Source of the DNA: Bacteroidetes bacterium MED-G17
GTDB lineage: Bacteria; Bacteroidota; Bacteroidia; NS11-12g; UBA9320
Direction of reading: 5' to 3'
DNA length: 64,000 nt
Assembly: GCA_002457675.1 (NCBI GenBank)
Contig: NTKK01000002.1
Location: 62,001-126,000, forward strand
The notes below the pieces were generated by a model that made no database searches, was not told where the DNA came from, and worked only from the letters and a program-made list of their open reading frames with translations. Position numbers and translations under genes: made by a program. Within the stretch, counting starts at the first letter, position 1. Every line of letters begins with the position of its first letter. Of the stretch, positions 7,695-16,370 are shown piece after piece.

Positions 7695-9113
7695 ATGTTT
7701 AAAAAATTCGCATCGCTAATAACTTTGTCTGCATTTGTTTTTTCCCTCTCGGCCCAAATAGCATACCGAATTGAGATCAATTCAAAACTAAATGATGGAG
7801 ATACACTAATCTTAGCCAATTACTTTGGCGATAAACAATATGCGAAAGACACGGCTTTTGCACAAAATGGAAAAGCACTATTTTCAGGACAAAATGCACT
7901 TTCCAACGGTGTATATTTAGTTGTAATGCCGCAAAAAAATTACTTCGAAATATTGATACCTAAAGAAGATCAAAACTTTGAGTTGGATGTTCCGGAAGAT
8001 TTGAACCCGCAAAATATTGTAGTCAGAGGTAGCAAAGACAATACGCTATTTCTTGAGTTTGGCGCATTTGCCCAAGAACAAGGGAAAAAAGCAAGAGATA
8101 TAAGAGCGGCTTTTCAAAAAGCGAAAAGTGAAAAAGAAAAGAAAGAATTGAGAGAGAAGAATGCAAACATTGCCAACTCTGTTAGCCAAATGAGATTGGA
8201 TTTGGCCAAAGCAAACCCCGAGACTTTTGCATCAAAAGTTTTTATGTCTATGACTGATGTGGAGATTCCAGATGCGCCAAAGGACTTAGATGATGAAGCA
8301 CAAAAAGAGTGGACATATAATTATTATAAAAAACACTACTGGGACAATGTGGATCTTAGTGAGGATGGATTGGTAAGGACACCCGTTTTTCATAATAAGC
8401 TGAAACACTATATCCAAAAAATATACCCGCAAGTACCTGATTCTGTGATCGCTGGTGCAGACCGCTTAATCAATAAAATTGATGAAGAAAAAGCCCCTGA
8501 ATTATTTCATTTTGCAGTTTGGTGGCTCACCAATACATATGAAGAAAATAAAACGGTGTGCATGGACAAAATGCTCCACTATATGGCTTCAAGCTACTAT
8601 TGTGCCGGACGAGCGTGGTGGGCTGATTCAACCACAGTAGCCAAATTTTGTGAACATGCCAAAAATATTGGACCAACACTTTGCGATAAACAAGCGCCTG
8701 AGATGCTCATGCCTGACGAAAACAAAAAACTGCAAAGTTTGCATGCCCTGATAGCCGACTATACTGTTGTCGCCTTTTGGGATCATGAATGCGGGCATTG
8801 TAAGAAGGAAGTTCCTAAACTAGCAAGCATCTACAGGGATTCCCTCAAAGATTTAGGTGTCAAGGTGTATGCTGTCTACACCCAAGGAGATTGGGAAGGT
8901 TGGAAAAAATTTGTAAAAGAAAAAAACTTGCCTTTCATCAATGTTGCAAATATGTATGGTATGGACAACTTTAGAGAAAATTATAACATCATTTCAACAC
9001 CAAAATTCTTGATTTTAGACAAAAACAAAATCATCAAACTCAAAGATGTCCCAGTTGATAAAATCTATGAAGCGATTGGTTTTCTCAAAAAAGAGGAAAA
9101 AAATTCCAACTAA
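7695..9113 (+). CDS. TlpA-like thioredoxin-domain protein with DUF4369/DUF5106-type N-terminus
   Basis: An exported 472-residue protein. A signal peptide (MFKKFASLITLSAFVFSLSA) is followed by a beta-rich DUF4369-like domain (residues about 22-120), a long helical middle (DUF5106-like, with many Lys/Glu), and a C-terminal thioredoxin-like domain whose redox motif CGHC is at residues 366-369 with the cis-proline region ISTPKFLILD. Such proteins act in the periplasm in disulfide reduction, for example for cytochrome c assembly or envelope stress, but the partner cannot be named. ATG 7695 is preferred over TTG 7686, which lies inside the promoter element. It is monocistronic. Confidence 0.85.
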   Translation: MFKKFASLITLSAFVFSLSAQIAYRIEINSKLNDGDTLILANYFGDKQYAKDTAFAQNGKALFSGQNALSNGVYLVVMPQKNYFEILIPKEDQNFELDVPEDLNPQNIVVRGSKDNTLFLEFGAFAQEQGKKARDIRAAFQKAKSEKEKKELREKNANIANSVSQMRLDLAKANPETFASKVFMSMTDVEIPDAPKDLDDEAQKEWTYNYYKKHYWDNVDLSEDGLVRTPVFHNKLKHYIQKIYPQVPDSVIAGADRLINKIDEEKAPELFHFAVWWLTNTYEENKTVCMDKMLHYMASSYYCAGRAWWADSTTVAKFCEHAKNIGPTLCDKQAPEMLMPDENKKLQSLHALIADYTVVAFWDHECGHCKKEVPKLASIYRDSLKDLGVKVYAVYTQGDWEGWKKFVKEKNLPFINVANMYGMDNFRENYNIISTPKFLILDKNKIIKLKDVPVDKIYEAIGFLKKEEKNSN

Positions 9114-9115
9114 GT

Positions 9116-9679
9116 CTAAAGGTATTTTGGCTTGAAGACCAAACCCGTTGAATAATAAGGACCACTATACTGACTAAACTCATTTAACAGATTTAATCTT
9201 AGTCCAAAACCCAATTTACACCCTAGCCATGGAAACAACATCCATTGTGCATCAATACCTCCTTCTATTGGAATAATAGGCTTTACAGTTTTCTTATTTT
9301 GCAAGTCAATTTGGTCGGTTTTTCCAAAGCCTACAGCAATCGGTATCATTAGGTCAATATTATTGAAACTTACCAAGTCTTGAAAAACTGTGCAACCTAC
9401 ATAATCAAATTTTTGGCTAATCAGTAAAGCATTTTCTTTTGCTAGATTTCCTGTAAAGCCATAGTAACCAATATGCCATAGTCTTTTTTCCTTAGATTTT
9501 TTTCCTACAACAAAACCCCATAGTCTAAAACTATTGGCATCTACAAAGGTCATTTTGTTGTTTAATCCCACAAAAACACTTTCACCACCCGCCAGAGACT
9601 TTCTAAGTATTTGTCCTGACATAGTTGTATTGAAGAAAAATAAAAATAATAAAGAAGCTATTTTAGCTTTGAAGACCAA
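9116..9679 (-). CDS. Predicted outer-membrane or periplasmic beta-rich protein, unknown function
   Basis: No family recognised. A signal peptide (KIASLLFLFFFNTTMSGQ) is followed by about 165 residues of alternating hydrophobic/polar strands with aromatic ends (LWHIGYYGF, LGCKLGFGLRLNLL), and the sequence ends in a short strand, as in small outer-membrane barrels. The frame starts with TTG at 9679 inside the end of the upstream amidohydrolase gene; no ATG lies before the signal core, so TTG is the likely start and translation is coupled. Its presence behind two kynurenine genes is probably incidental. Confidence 0.6.
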   Translation of the reverse strand: MVFKAKIASLLFLFFFNTTMSGQILRKSLAGGESVFVGLNNKMTFVDANSFRLWGFVVGKKSKEKRLWHIGYYGFTGNLAKENALLISQKFDYVGCTVFQDLVSFNNIDLMIPIAVGFGKTDQIDLQNKKTVKPIIPIEGGIDAQWMLFPWLGCKLGFGLRLNLLNEFSQYSGPYYSTGLVFKPKYL

Positions 9680-10667
9680 GGAAATTTAATGCGTTTTGAT
9701 AGAGTAGCTTTTCTTTTTCTTGTTGGCTCAAATTGGGGTGGTTCTCAATAAATTTTCCGTGCTCTAAATCACCTAGTGGAAAGGGATAGTCCGTTCCGTA
9801 AGCTACCTTATCTATACCAATGGTGTCTATTAAATATCTCAATGCTTTTGAATCATGGGTGATACCGTCCACCCAAAACTTTCCCTTATAATCATAAGGG
9901 TCTGAAACGCCATTTAAATTTACCAAATCCGGTCTGCAATGCCAACCATGAGAAATTCTACCCAAGGTAAAAGCAAAAGAACCACCGCCATGCGCAAACA
10001 TTATTTTGAGTTTTGGAAATTTATCAAATATACCGCCAAACATCATCGAACAAATGGCTCTGCAGGTTTCAGCAGGCATTCCTACAAGCCAAGGCAACCA
10101 GTATTTTTTCATATCTTCCATACCCATCATTTCCCATGGATGGATAAAAATAGGCATATGTAAATCTTGTGCTGCCTCCCAAAAAGGAAAAAAACTTGGA
10201 TCATCTAAATTTTTGTCTAAAACGTGACTACCTATCTCTACACCATGCAAACCGATCGATTTGCATCTTTCCAATTCTTTTATGGCTAGATCGACATCTT
10301 GCATGGGTAAAGTTCCTAAACCTATAAATCTATCCTTGTTTGACTCCTGAACTGAGGTCATATGGTCATTTAAATAAATTGACCAATCGTATGTATCTAT
10401 TGATTTTGCCCAGTAATTAAACAAAACAGGTATAGTACAGAGCACCATCTTGTTCACGTTATTTTTATCTAAATCTTCGATAATTGCTTGTGGATCATAG
10501 CAATTTTTTTGTACTCTTCTAAAAAACACACCATCGTCACGCATCATTTTTTTAGCACCAGTCTCAGGCTCATCTTCTAAATGTATAAACCCTTTGTAGC
10601 CATACTTTTCATGCAACATGGGCCAAGAATCAGGCATGATATGTGCATGCATGTCAATTTTTTGCAT
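9663..10667 (-). CDS. nbaD: Aminocarboxymuconate-semialdehyde decarboxylase (amidohydrolase family)
   Basis: An amidohydrolase-superfamily TIM barrel of about 334 residues that resembles ACMSD, the enzyme that decarboxylates 2-amino-3-carboxymuconate 6-semialdehyde in tryptophan (kynurenine) breakdown. Zinc-binding features are visible: HAH at residues 7-9, the histidine of FIHPWE, MFAHGGG and the aspartate of GTDYPFP. The adjacent upstream gene encodes the enzyme that makes its substrate's precursor, which strongly supports the call. I take ATG 10667 as start; an in-frame GTG at 10673 is an alternative. Cytoplasmic. Confidence 0.88.
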   Translation of the reverse strand: MQKIDMHAHIMPDSWPMLHEKYGYKGFIHLEDEPETGAKKMMRDDGVFFRRVQKNCYDPQAIIEDLDKNNVNKMVLCTIPVLFNYWAKSIDTYDWSIYLNDHMTSVQESNKDRFIGLGTLPMQDVDLAIKELERCKSIGLHGVEIGSHVLDKNLDDPSFFPFWEAAQDLHMPIFIHPWEMMGMEDMKKYWLPWLVGMPAETCRAICSMMFGGIFDKFPKLKIMFAHGGGSFAFTLGRISHGWHCRPDLVNLNGVSDPYDYKGKFWVDGITHDSKALRYLIDTIGIDKVAYGTDYPFPLGDLEHGKFIENHPNLSQQEKEKLLYQNALNFLGLQS

Positions 10668-10688
10668 ATCCACGAAAGTGCATTAATT

Positions 10689-11210
10689 TTAGATAAAACG
10701 CTTATCTGCGGCCATTGTGACGCCACAAGTTTTACAAGTTCTCAATTCTTCACTTCCATAGTATTTTTTAAATCTTGGTATAAAGTCTTTCTCAATATTG
10801 TTTAGTGGAAATAATTCCTGGTGTAGTTTCTCATTGCAATTTTCACAAAACCACAACAAGCCATCCTTCTCATTTGCTTTTCTTTTATTCTCAATTACCA
10901 AACCTATAGAACCTTCTAAACGAATAGGGGAATGCGGCACTTTTGCCGGCAATAAGAACATCTCACCAGCCTTTATTGGTATATCTACCACCTGACCATT
11001 TTGTTGGGTTTTTACCACAATTTCTCCTTCTATTTGATAAAACAGCTCTTCTGTTTCATTGTAATGAAAGTCTTTTCTAGCGTTTGGGCCCGCAACAATC
11101 ATCACTATATAATCCCCAGATTCATGGTACAAATTTCGATTTCCCACAGGTGGCTTAAGTTCATTCCTATGTTCATCTATCCATTTTTGCAAGTTGAATG
11201 GTGCTTTCAT
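10689..11210 (-). CDS. nbaC: 3-hydroxyanthranilate 3,4-dioxygenase
   Basis: A cupin dioxygenase that opens the ring of 3-hydroxyanthranilate. The iron ligands of the family are present as His49, Glu55 and His93, and the substrate-binding Arg45 is in [17 protein letters not shown]-terminal rubredoxin-like site with Cys122/Cys125 (CENC) and Cys159/Cys162 (CKTC) matches the bacterial and fungal enzymes. Length of 173 residues is typical. Only 21 bases separate it from the downstream decarboxylase gene, so the two form a small operon. The earlier enzymes (tryptophan dioxygenase, kynureninase, kynurenine monooxygenase) are not in this window. Confidence 0.95.
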   Translation of the reverse strand: MKAPFNLQKWIDEHRNELKPPVGNRNLYHESGDYIVMIVAGPNARKDFHYNETEELFYQIEGEIVVKTQQNGQVVDIPIKAGEMFLLPAKVPHSPIRLEGSIGLVIENKRKANEKDGLLWFCENCNEKLHQELFPLNNIEKDFIPRFKKYYGSEELRTCKTCGVTMAADKRFI

Positions 11211-11285
11211 GGCCTCTAAGGTAAAAAAAACAAGGATAAAAACGATACAAACAAAAAAAGCATCGTTACATTTTACTTTCTCTAT

Positions 11286-11293
11286 TAGCTTTG
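11286..11293 (+). promoter_or_regulatory. -7 promoter element upstream of tatA
   Basis: TAGCTTTG matches TAnnTTTG and lies 17 bases before the tatA ATG. A -33 TTG at the right spacing is not clear. Confidence 0.4.
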
Positions 11294-11310
11294 TGTGTTA
11301 TATTGCTATT

Positions 11311-11508
11311 ATGATATTTTTAATTGGATTGGGAATTAATGAATTGCTAATTGTAGCGATGATTGTCCTTTTGTTGTTTGGCGGAAGAAAACTTCCTGAA
11401 TTGATGAAAGGTTTGGGCAAAGGCATAAGAGAATTTAATAATGCCAAGTCAGACATTAAAAACAAACTTGACGAATCAATTAAAGACGAAGACGAGAAAA
11501 AGGCCTAA
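11311..11508 (+). CDS. tatA: Twin-arginine translocase subunit TatA
   Basis: A 65-residue protein with one N-terminal membrane helix ([18 protein letters not shown]), the conserved [20 protein letters not shown] amphipathic region, and a charged C-terminal tail. It forms the pore of the Tat pathway for folded proteins. The frame is open upstream to 11194, but ATG 11311 immediately precedes the membrane helix and follows the promoter element at 11286-11293. gatA follows after five bases, so the two are probably co-transcribed. tatC is not in this window. Confidence 0.9.
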   Translation: MIFLIGLGINELLIVAMIVLLLFGGRKLPELMKGLGKGIREFNNAKSDIKNKLDESIKDEDEKKA

Positions 11509-11513
11509 TCTAT

Positions 11514-12908
11514 ATGAATAGACGCTTTCAATCGCTTTTAGATATTCAAAAAACCAAGATATCTTGTGTCGATTTGGTAGAATTTTATTTGGGGCAAATT
11601 CAAGCCCAAAATGCATCTCTTAATGCTTTTATTGAAGTATGGGAAAAAGAGGCACGCATCCGAGCCAAAGAAATAGATGAAAAAATTAAAAAAGACACTG
11701 CAGGAAAATTGGCCGGTATGGTCATAGGTCTCAAAGACAATTTATTAGTAAAAAATCAAGCGGCTTCAAATTCATCAAAAATTTTATCTGGCTTTACCAG
11801 CCCATATACAGCAAGCGCAATTCAAAAGTTGCTCGATGAAGACGCCATATTAATTGGGCGTTTAAATAATGACGAATTTGCTATGGGTTCTTCCAACGAA
11901 ACTTCTTTTTATGGACCAGTAAAAAATGCGATTGATTTGGAAAGAGTCCCAGGAGGTTCTTCTGGAGGGTCAGCAGTTGCTGTACAAGCAGAAATGTGCA
12001 CCGCTGCGTTAGGAACGGATACGGGCGGTTCCGTAAGGCAACCTGCTGCCTTTACAGGAACCATAGGATTAAAGCCAAGTTATGGGAGAATTTCTCGTTA
12101 TGGAGTTATGTCTTATGCCTCGTCTTTTGATCAAATTGGCCCGATTAGCTATTCAATATCAGACGCAGCAATTTTGCTAGAAGTTATGTCTGGAAAAGAT
12201 CCAAAAGATGCAACTAGCTCTTCAAAAAAAGTGGAAGCGTATAGCGCACTTAAACCAAATGAACCAAAGCGTATTGCGTATATCGAACCTGAGGGGTTAG
12301 ACGACGAGGTATCAAAAGCTTATACCTACCAAATAGAAAAAATTTCTGCAAGCAAGCACCAACTAGAAAGAATAAGCATTGACTTTGCTGATGCACTGGT
12401 TCCAACATATTATGTACTTACCACTGCAGAAGCGTCTTCAAATTTGTCACGATATGCCGGCATGATTTATGGACACCAATCAAAAAAGCAAAATAGCTTA
12501 GATGAAATGATTATGCAATCCCGCAACGAAGGTTTTGGCCCCGAAGTAAAAAGAAGAATAATGACGGGTACCTTTATTCTTTCAGAAGAGCATTTTGAAG
12601 CCTATTACACCAAAGCACTGTTGGTTAGGAGAAAAATTAAAAATCGTTTGAATGAAATTTTTGAAAATTTTGATGCCATACTGTCACCAACAGCACCCAC
12701 TGTTCCTTTTAAACTTAATGAAAAAAAACAAGACCCTATTGCAATGTATTTAGCAGACCAATTTACCGTTATGGCTTCGTTAGGTGGCGTTTGCGCCATT
12801 TCTATACCTATGAAAAATATAACTGGAAAACTTCCCCTTGGCTTACAAATTACCTGCAATAGTTTCTGCGAAAAATCTCTGCTGAACTTGGCTAATGAAT
12901 TGGTATAA
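11514..12908 (+). CDS. gatA: Glutamyl-tRNA(Gln)/aspartyl-tRNA(Asn) amidotransferase subunit A
   Basis: An amidase-signature enzyme that releases ammonia from glutamine for the GatCAB amidotransferase. The Ser-cisSer-Lys triad is visible at Lys74 (GLKDN), Ser149 (PGGSSGGSAV) and Ser173 (TDTGGSVRQPA), at the spacing of known GatA. The length of 464 residues is slightly below the usual 480. The 3' end overlaps the next gene by 14 bases. Confidence 0.95.
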   Translation: MNRRFQSLLDIQKTKISCVDLVEFYLGQIQAQNASLNAFIEVWEKEARIRAKEIDEKIKKDTAGKLAGMVIGLKDNLLVKNQAASNSSKILSGFTSPYTASAIQKLLDEDAILIGRLNNDEFAMGSSNETSFYGPVKNAIDLERVPGGSSGGSAVAVQAEMCTAALGTDTGGSVRQPAAFTGTIGLKPSYGRISRYGVMSYASSFDQIGPISYSISDAAILLEVMSGKDPKDATSSSKKVEAYSALKPNEPKRIAYIEPEGLDDEVSKAYTYQIEKISASKHQLERISIDFADALVPTYYVLTTAEASSNLSRYAGMIYGHQSKKQNSLDEMIMQSRNEGFGPEVKRRIMTGTFILSEEHFEAYYTKALLVRRKIKNRLNEIFENFDAILSPTAPTVPFKLNEKKQDPIAMYLADQFTVMASLGGVCAISIPMKNITGKLPLGLQITCNSFCEKSLLNLANELV

Positions 12909-14061
12909 ACAAACAATATCCGTTTTTCTTACCCTGTTATTTTTTTCTCTTCAGGCGCAAGTTAATATTGAGTCCGAGATTGAGCGACTAAAAAAGGTTT
13001 TTCCTTATATCAACAAACAAAGAGTAAAGGAAGAAATAAAAAAGACCCTTGAAAATCCGACCGAAATGAGCCATATACTTGGGAGAGAAAACTTATTTCT
13101 TGACTCAATAAAAAGCTATTTAAAAACCAACAATGTTCCTACCGAAATTGCTTATTTACCTGGTGCAGCAAGCGGTTTTAATCCTTTTAAAAAGTCCGTC
13201 TATGGTGGTACGGGAATATGGTGTTTTAAATACGCCGTGGCCAAAAAATACGGGCTAACCATTAGCTCTTATATTGATGAACGAAAAGACCCCTTAAAAT
13301 CTTCAAAAGCTGCTGCAAAATACCTAGCAGACTTGTATACTTATTATGGCGATTGGAATTTGTGCATCTTGGCATTTTATTTTGAGCCAATAGAGCTGAA
13401 CAAAGCCAGTATTTTGGCCAATGAAAAATGCGCACTTGAAAAAATAAAAAAATACCTACCTCCTAGAACTGAAAATATTCTTTCTTCATTTATTGCTTAC
13501 TATATGTTGTCTCACAACAAAGAATATTTTGGTCTTCCACAAAAAGCAATTGACACTTATGCAGGAGAAAAAATTCTTATTTCCAAAGCATGTCGTTTGG
13601 AAAGCATAAGTAAATTACTCGAAATCCCTTTGGATAGACTTCTTTTTGCCAATCCTATCTATAAAAGACAAGAAATTCCTACATCCTCTAAATCCTATTA
13701 TATCTCCATACCAAAACAAAAAGTGCAACGTTTTTTGGCTTTGGAAGATAGTATTTACAAATTGAAGAAATTGGAAAAAAGAGAAATCAAAACAAAACCT
13801 CCAGCAAAACCTAAATTAGTCAGTAAACCCAGCAAATCACTTTTGTATTATACCATCCGTTCTGGCGATTACCTAGGGAAAATTGCCGACCTCTACGATG
13901 TTGGTATTAGCCAGGTTAAATCATGGAACGGCATAAGAGGAAGCAAAATTCGTGCAGGTCAAAAGCTTAGAATTTATGTTGCCCCAAGTAAATACAGTTT
14001 TTATAAAAAAATAAATGGGATGAGCAATGCCCAGAAATCACAAATAATGCGAAGAGATTAA
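12895..14061 (+). CDS. MltD-like lytic transglycosylase homologue with LysM, catalytic Glu missing
   Basis: Architecture is that of MltD: signal peptide (ISVFLTLLFFSLQAQ), a lysozyme-like SLT domain (about residues 55-230) and a C-terminal LysM domain (about 318-362) for peptidoglycan binding. The SLT domain aligns well (PTEIAYLP, SGFNPF, GTGIW), but the residue expected to be the catalytic Glu in the ES motif is Ala92 (GAASGFNP). The usual WQFM is WCFK. The protein is therefore probably a non-catalytic cell-wall binding relative. It overlaps gatA by 14 bases and shares TAATG with the SGNH gene downstream, so it is likely functionally tied to that esterase. Confidence 0.85.
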   Translation: MNWYKQTISVFLTLLFFSLQAQVNIESEIERLKKVFPYINKQRVKEEIKKTLENPTEMSHILGRENLFLDSIKSYLKTNNVPTEIAYLPGAASGFNPFKKSVYGGTGIWCFKYAVAKKYGLTISSYIDERKDPLKSSKAAAKYLADLYTYYGDWNLCILAFYFEPIELNKASILANEKCALEKIKKYLPPRTENILSSFIAYYMLSHNKEYFGLPQKAIDTYAGEKILISKACRLESISKLLEIPLDRLLFANPIYKRQEIPTSSKSYYISIPKQKVQRFLALEDSIYKLKKLEKREIKTKPPAKPKLVSKPSKSLLYYTIRSGDYLGKIADLYDVGISQVKSWNGIRGSKIRAGQKLRIYVAPSKYSFYKKINGMSNAQKSQIMRRD

Positions 14062-15626
14062 TGAGCAAAAAGCAAGGCAAAAAAGACAACATTGAGCCGA
14101 AAGAAATTTTTGGCTTCTTGGTGGTACTAAACCTTTTGCTTTTTGCACTTATTTTACTCATCCCTTCTGGCAAAATTTCTTTATTTAAAAAGGTTGACTT
14201 TGTTTTCGTTCCAAAAGAAAAATTATGGGAAAATACCAAGCCTATTTCTAAAGAAGAACAGCTAGAAAGCATTATACAAAAGATTGAAAATCAAGTAGCA
14301 GATACGCAGAAAAACGCCGATACCATATTATACAAACTGCCTATTATGCATCCCGATTCGGGGAAAAATGCACTTTTATCTTTTTATCAAACGCTTATCC
14401 AACTTCGATCCAAAAAAAACAAAGTATATAGAATTTTACATATCGGCGACTCTCAATTGGAAGGAGATAGAATAACTGATTACCTCAGAGAAAAAATGCA
14501 AAACCGCTTTGGAGGTAAAGGCCCTGGCATTATAAATCCTTTAGAACCTACAGCCTATTATAGAAAATCCGTTCTATTAAAACAAAGCAAAAATTGGCAC
14601 AAAGAAGCCATTTACGTCAAAAATTCAAAAAATAAAAAGGGTGCTTACGGTATTGGAGGAGCAAGCTTTATCTATTCTAATTACAACAAAATAATCGGCT
14701 ACGATACAACTATTTATAAGGTTGATAGCTTGTTTGCAGACAGCTTACAAATAGACACCATGTCACAACATGGAACCGTTGAGGACACCACAATTGTTCC
14801 AATTTATAAAAATCAAGTTTTTCAAAAAGCATGGATCAAAGCAAAAACTTTGCAATCTAGCTTCCCAAGAGCCAAAAATTTTGAACAAATACAACTGATA
14901 TACATGGCTCAAGACAGTACATACTTCAGCTTTTCAGAAAACAACAGAAAAGGCTTTTGGCTTACCCCATGTTTATACCCCAAAAAGGTGCAAATACCTT
15001 TATTTTCTGACAAAAAAAACATCTCTATGTATTTTCAGGGGCCCAATATGCGTTTGTTCAGCATGTCATTAGACGGGCTTAAGGGCATAGCTGTCGACAA
15101 TTTTCCGATGCGGGGAAGTTCTGGCCTGGGATTTGAAACCATCAACCGCACTTGGTTAAGCAATCAATTAAAAATGATGGAGGTAAAACTACTCATTTTA
15201 CAGTTTGGCATCAATGTTGTGCCCAATCCACAAAAAAATTACAACTATTATCAACGCATGTTTTCTGCCCAGTTAAAAGCAATCAAAAAAGCACATAATG
15301 ATCTGAGTATTTTGGTCATTGGTCCGTCTGACATGAGTCGAAAAAAAATGGGTGTATATGAATCTTATCCGAACATACCCCTGATTCGTGACGCTATGAA
15401 GCGTGCAGCCTTTGAAAACGGTTGTGCTTTTTGGGATTTATACGAGAACATGGGTGGCCAAAACGCCATGCTTTCTTGGGTGAAAAGAAAACCTCCTTTG
15501 GCTGCAAAGGACTATACCCATTTCAACCCAGAAGGTGCCCGATATATAGGTGAAATGTTGTTCAATGCACTTATAAATGACTTTAAAAATTATGAAAAAA
15601 CCATATACAATTCAAATAGACCTTAA
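14061..15626 (+). CDS. SGNH/GDSL hydrolase, membrane-anchored (peptidoglycan O-acetylesterase-like)
   Basis: A single N-terminal membrane helix (residues about 18-36) anchors the protein facing the periplasm. The SGNH nucleophile block is HIGDSQLEGDR with Ser131; the C-terminal catalytic pair is DYTH (Asp484, His487) followed by FNPEGA. A long insertion (residues about 150-370) resembles the carbohydrate-binding-like insertion of Ape1-type peptidoglycan O-acetylesterases. The start codon overlaps the stop of the degenerate lytic transglycosylase gene, which fits a role in wall deacetylation, although substrate cannot be proven from sequence. Confidence 0.85.
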   Translation: MSKKQGKKDNIEPKEIFGFLVVLNLLLFALILLIPSGKISLFKKVDFVFVPKEKLWENTKPISKEEQLESIIQKIENQVADTQKNADTILYKLPIMHPDSGKNALLSFYQTLIQLRSKKNKVYRILHIGDSQLEGDRITDYLREKMQNRFGGKGPGIINPLEPTAYYRKSVLLKQSKNWHKEAIYVKNSKNKKGAYGIGGASFIYSNYNKIIGYDTTIYKVDSLFADSLQIDTMSQHGTVEDTTIVPIYKNQVFQKAWIKAKTLQSSFPRAKNFEQIQLIYMAQDSTYFSFSENNRKGFWLTPCLYPKKVQIPLFSDKKNISMYFQGPNMRLFSMSLDGLKGIAVDNFPMRGSSGLGFETINRTWLSNQLKMMEVKLLILQFGINVVPNPQKNYNYYQRMFSAQLKAIKKAHNDLSILVIGPSDMSRKKMGVYESYPNIPLIRDAMKRAAFENGCAFWDLYENMGGQNAMLSWVKRKPPLAAKDYTHFNPEGARYIGEMLFNALINDFKNYEKTIYNSNRP

Positions 15627-16350
15627 GTGGCCTAAGGCTTTATTAATTCTTGTTTTTACGGTCACCTTCTTTTCTTGTGATTCTTTGTATGAAGTACTTG
15701 AGGCAGTAGACAAAACTACCAGCACAAGCATCACTGAAAAAGAAGCCATTTCTGGCCTTAAACAGGCCCTTGAAAAGGGAGTCCAAAACAGTACTGGTTT
15801 ATTGGGTAAATCAAATGGCTTCTTAAATAGCTTCCAGTACAAAATTCCCTTTCCTTCAGATGCACAAAAAGTAGAGAAAACACTGCGTAATTTAGGTGAA
15901 GGAGCGCTTGTTGACAATATGATTACCGCCATCAATCAAGGCGCAGAAAATGCCGTTAGGCAATCAGGGCCTATATTTAAAAAAGCCATTCAAGACATGA
16001 CCATAACAGATGCCATCAATATTGTAAAAGGCGGAAATGGGGCGGCAACAAATTATTTAAAGCAGAACACTTCAAAAGATTTGGTTCAAAAGTTTTCTCC
16101 AGAAATTCAAGGTGCTTTGGATCAAGCTCAAGCCACCAAATATTGGACCGATGTATTTACCATCTACAACAAATTGCCTACCACACAACAAAAAATAAAC
16201 CCAAACTTGAATGCTTTCGTAACCCAAAAAGCAATAAGTGCAATTTTTGATGTAGTGCAAAAGGAAGAAAATAAAATAAGAGCCAATCCTACCGAAAGAA
16301 GCTCAGAGATTTTAAAGAAAGTATTTGCCTATGCAGACGCAAATAAATAG
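15592..16350 (+). CDS. DUF4197 family lipoprotein
   Basis: The body matches DUF4197: ALEKGVQNSTGLLGKSNGF, IPFPSDAQKVEKTLRNLG, MTITDAINIVKGG and ATKYWTDVFTIYNK. A lipoprotein signal ends in LVFTVTFFSC, which places it in the periplasmic space attached to a membrane. ATG 15592 is chosen because the signal starts there; 15577 is an in-frame alternative. It overlaps the SGNH esterase by 35 bases and ends the gatA-to-DUF4197 run. Function of DUF4197 is unknown. Confidence 0.9.
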   Translation: MKKPYTIQIDLKWPKALLILVFTVTFFSCDSLYEVLEAVDKTTSTSITEKEAISGLKQALEKGVQNSTGLLGKSNGFLNSFQYKIPFPSDAQKVEKTLRNLGEGALVDNMITAINQGAENAVRQSGPIFKKAIQDMTITDAINIVKGGNGAATNYLKQNTSKDLVQKFSPEIQGALDQAQATKYWTDVFTIYNKLPTTQQKINPNLNAFVTQKAISAIFDVVQKEENKIRANPTERSSEILKKVFAYADANK

Positions 16351-16370
16351 CCTTTACCTTTGTATTTTTT

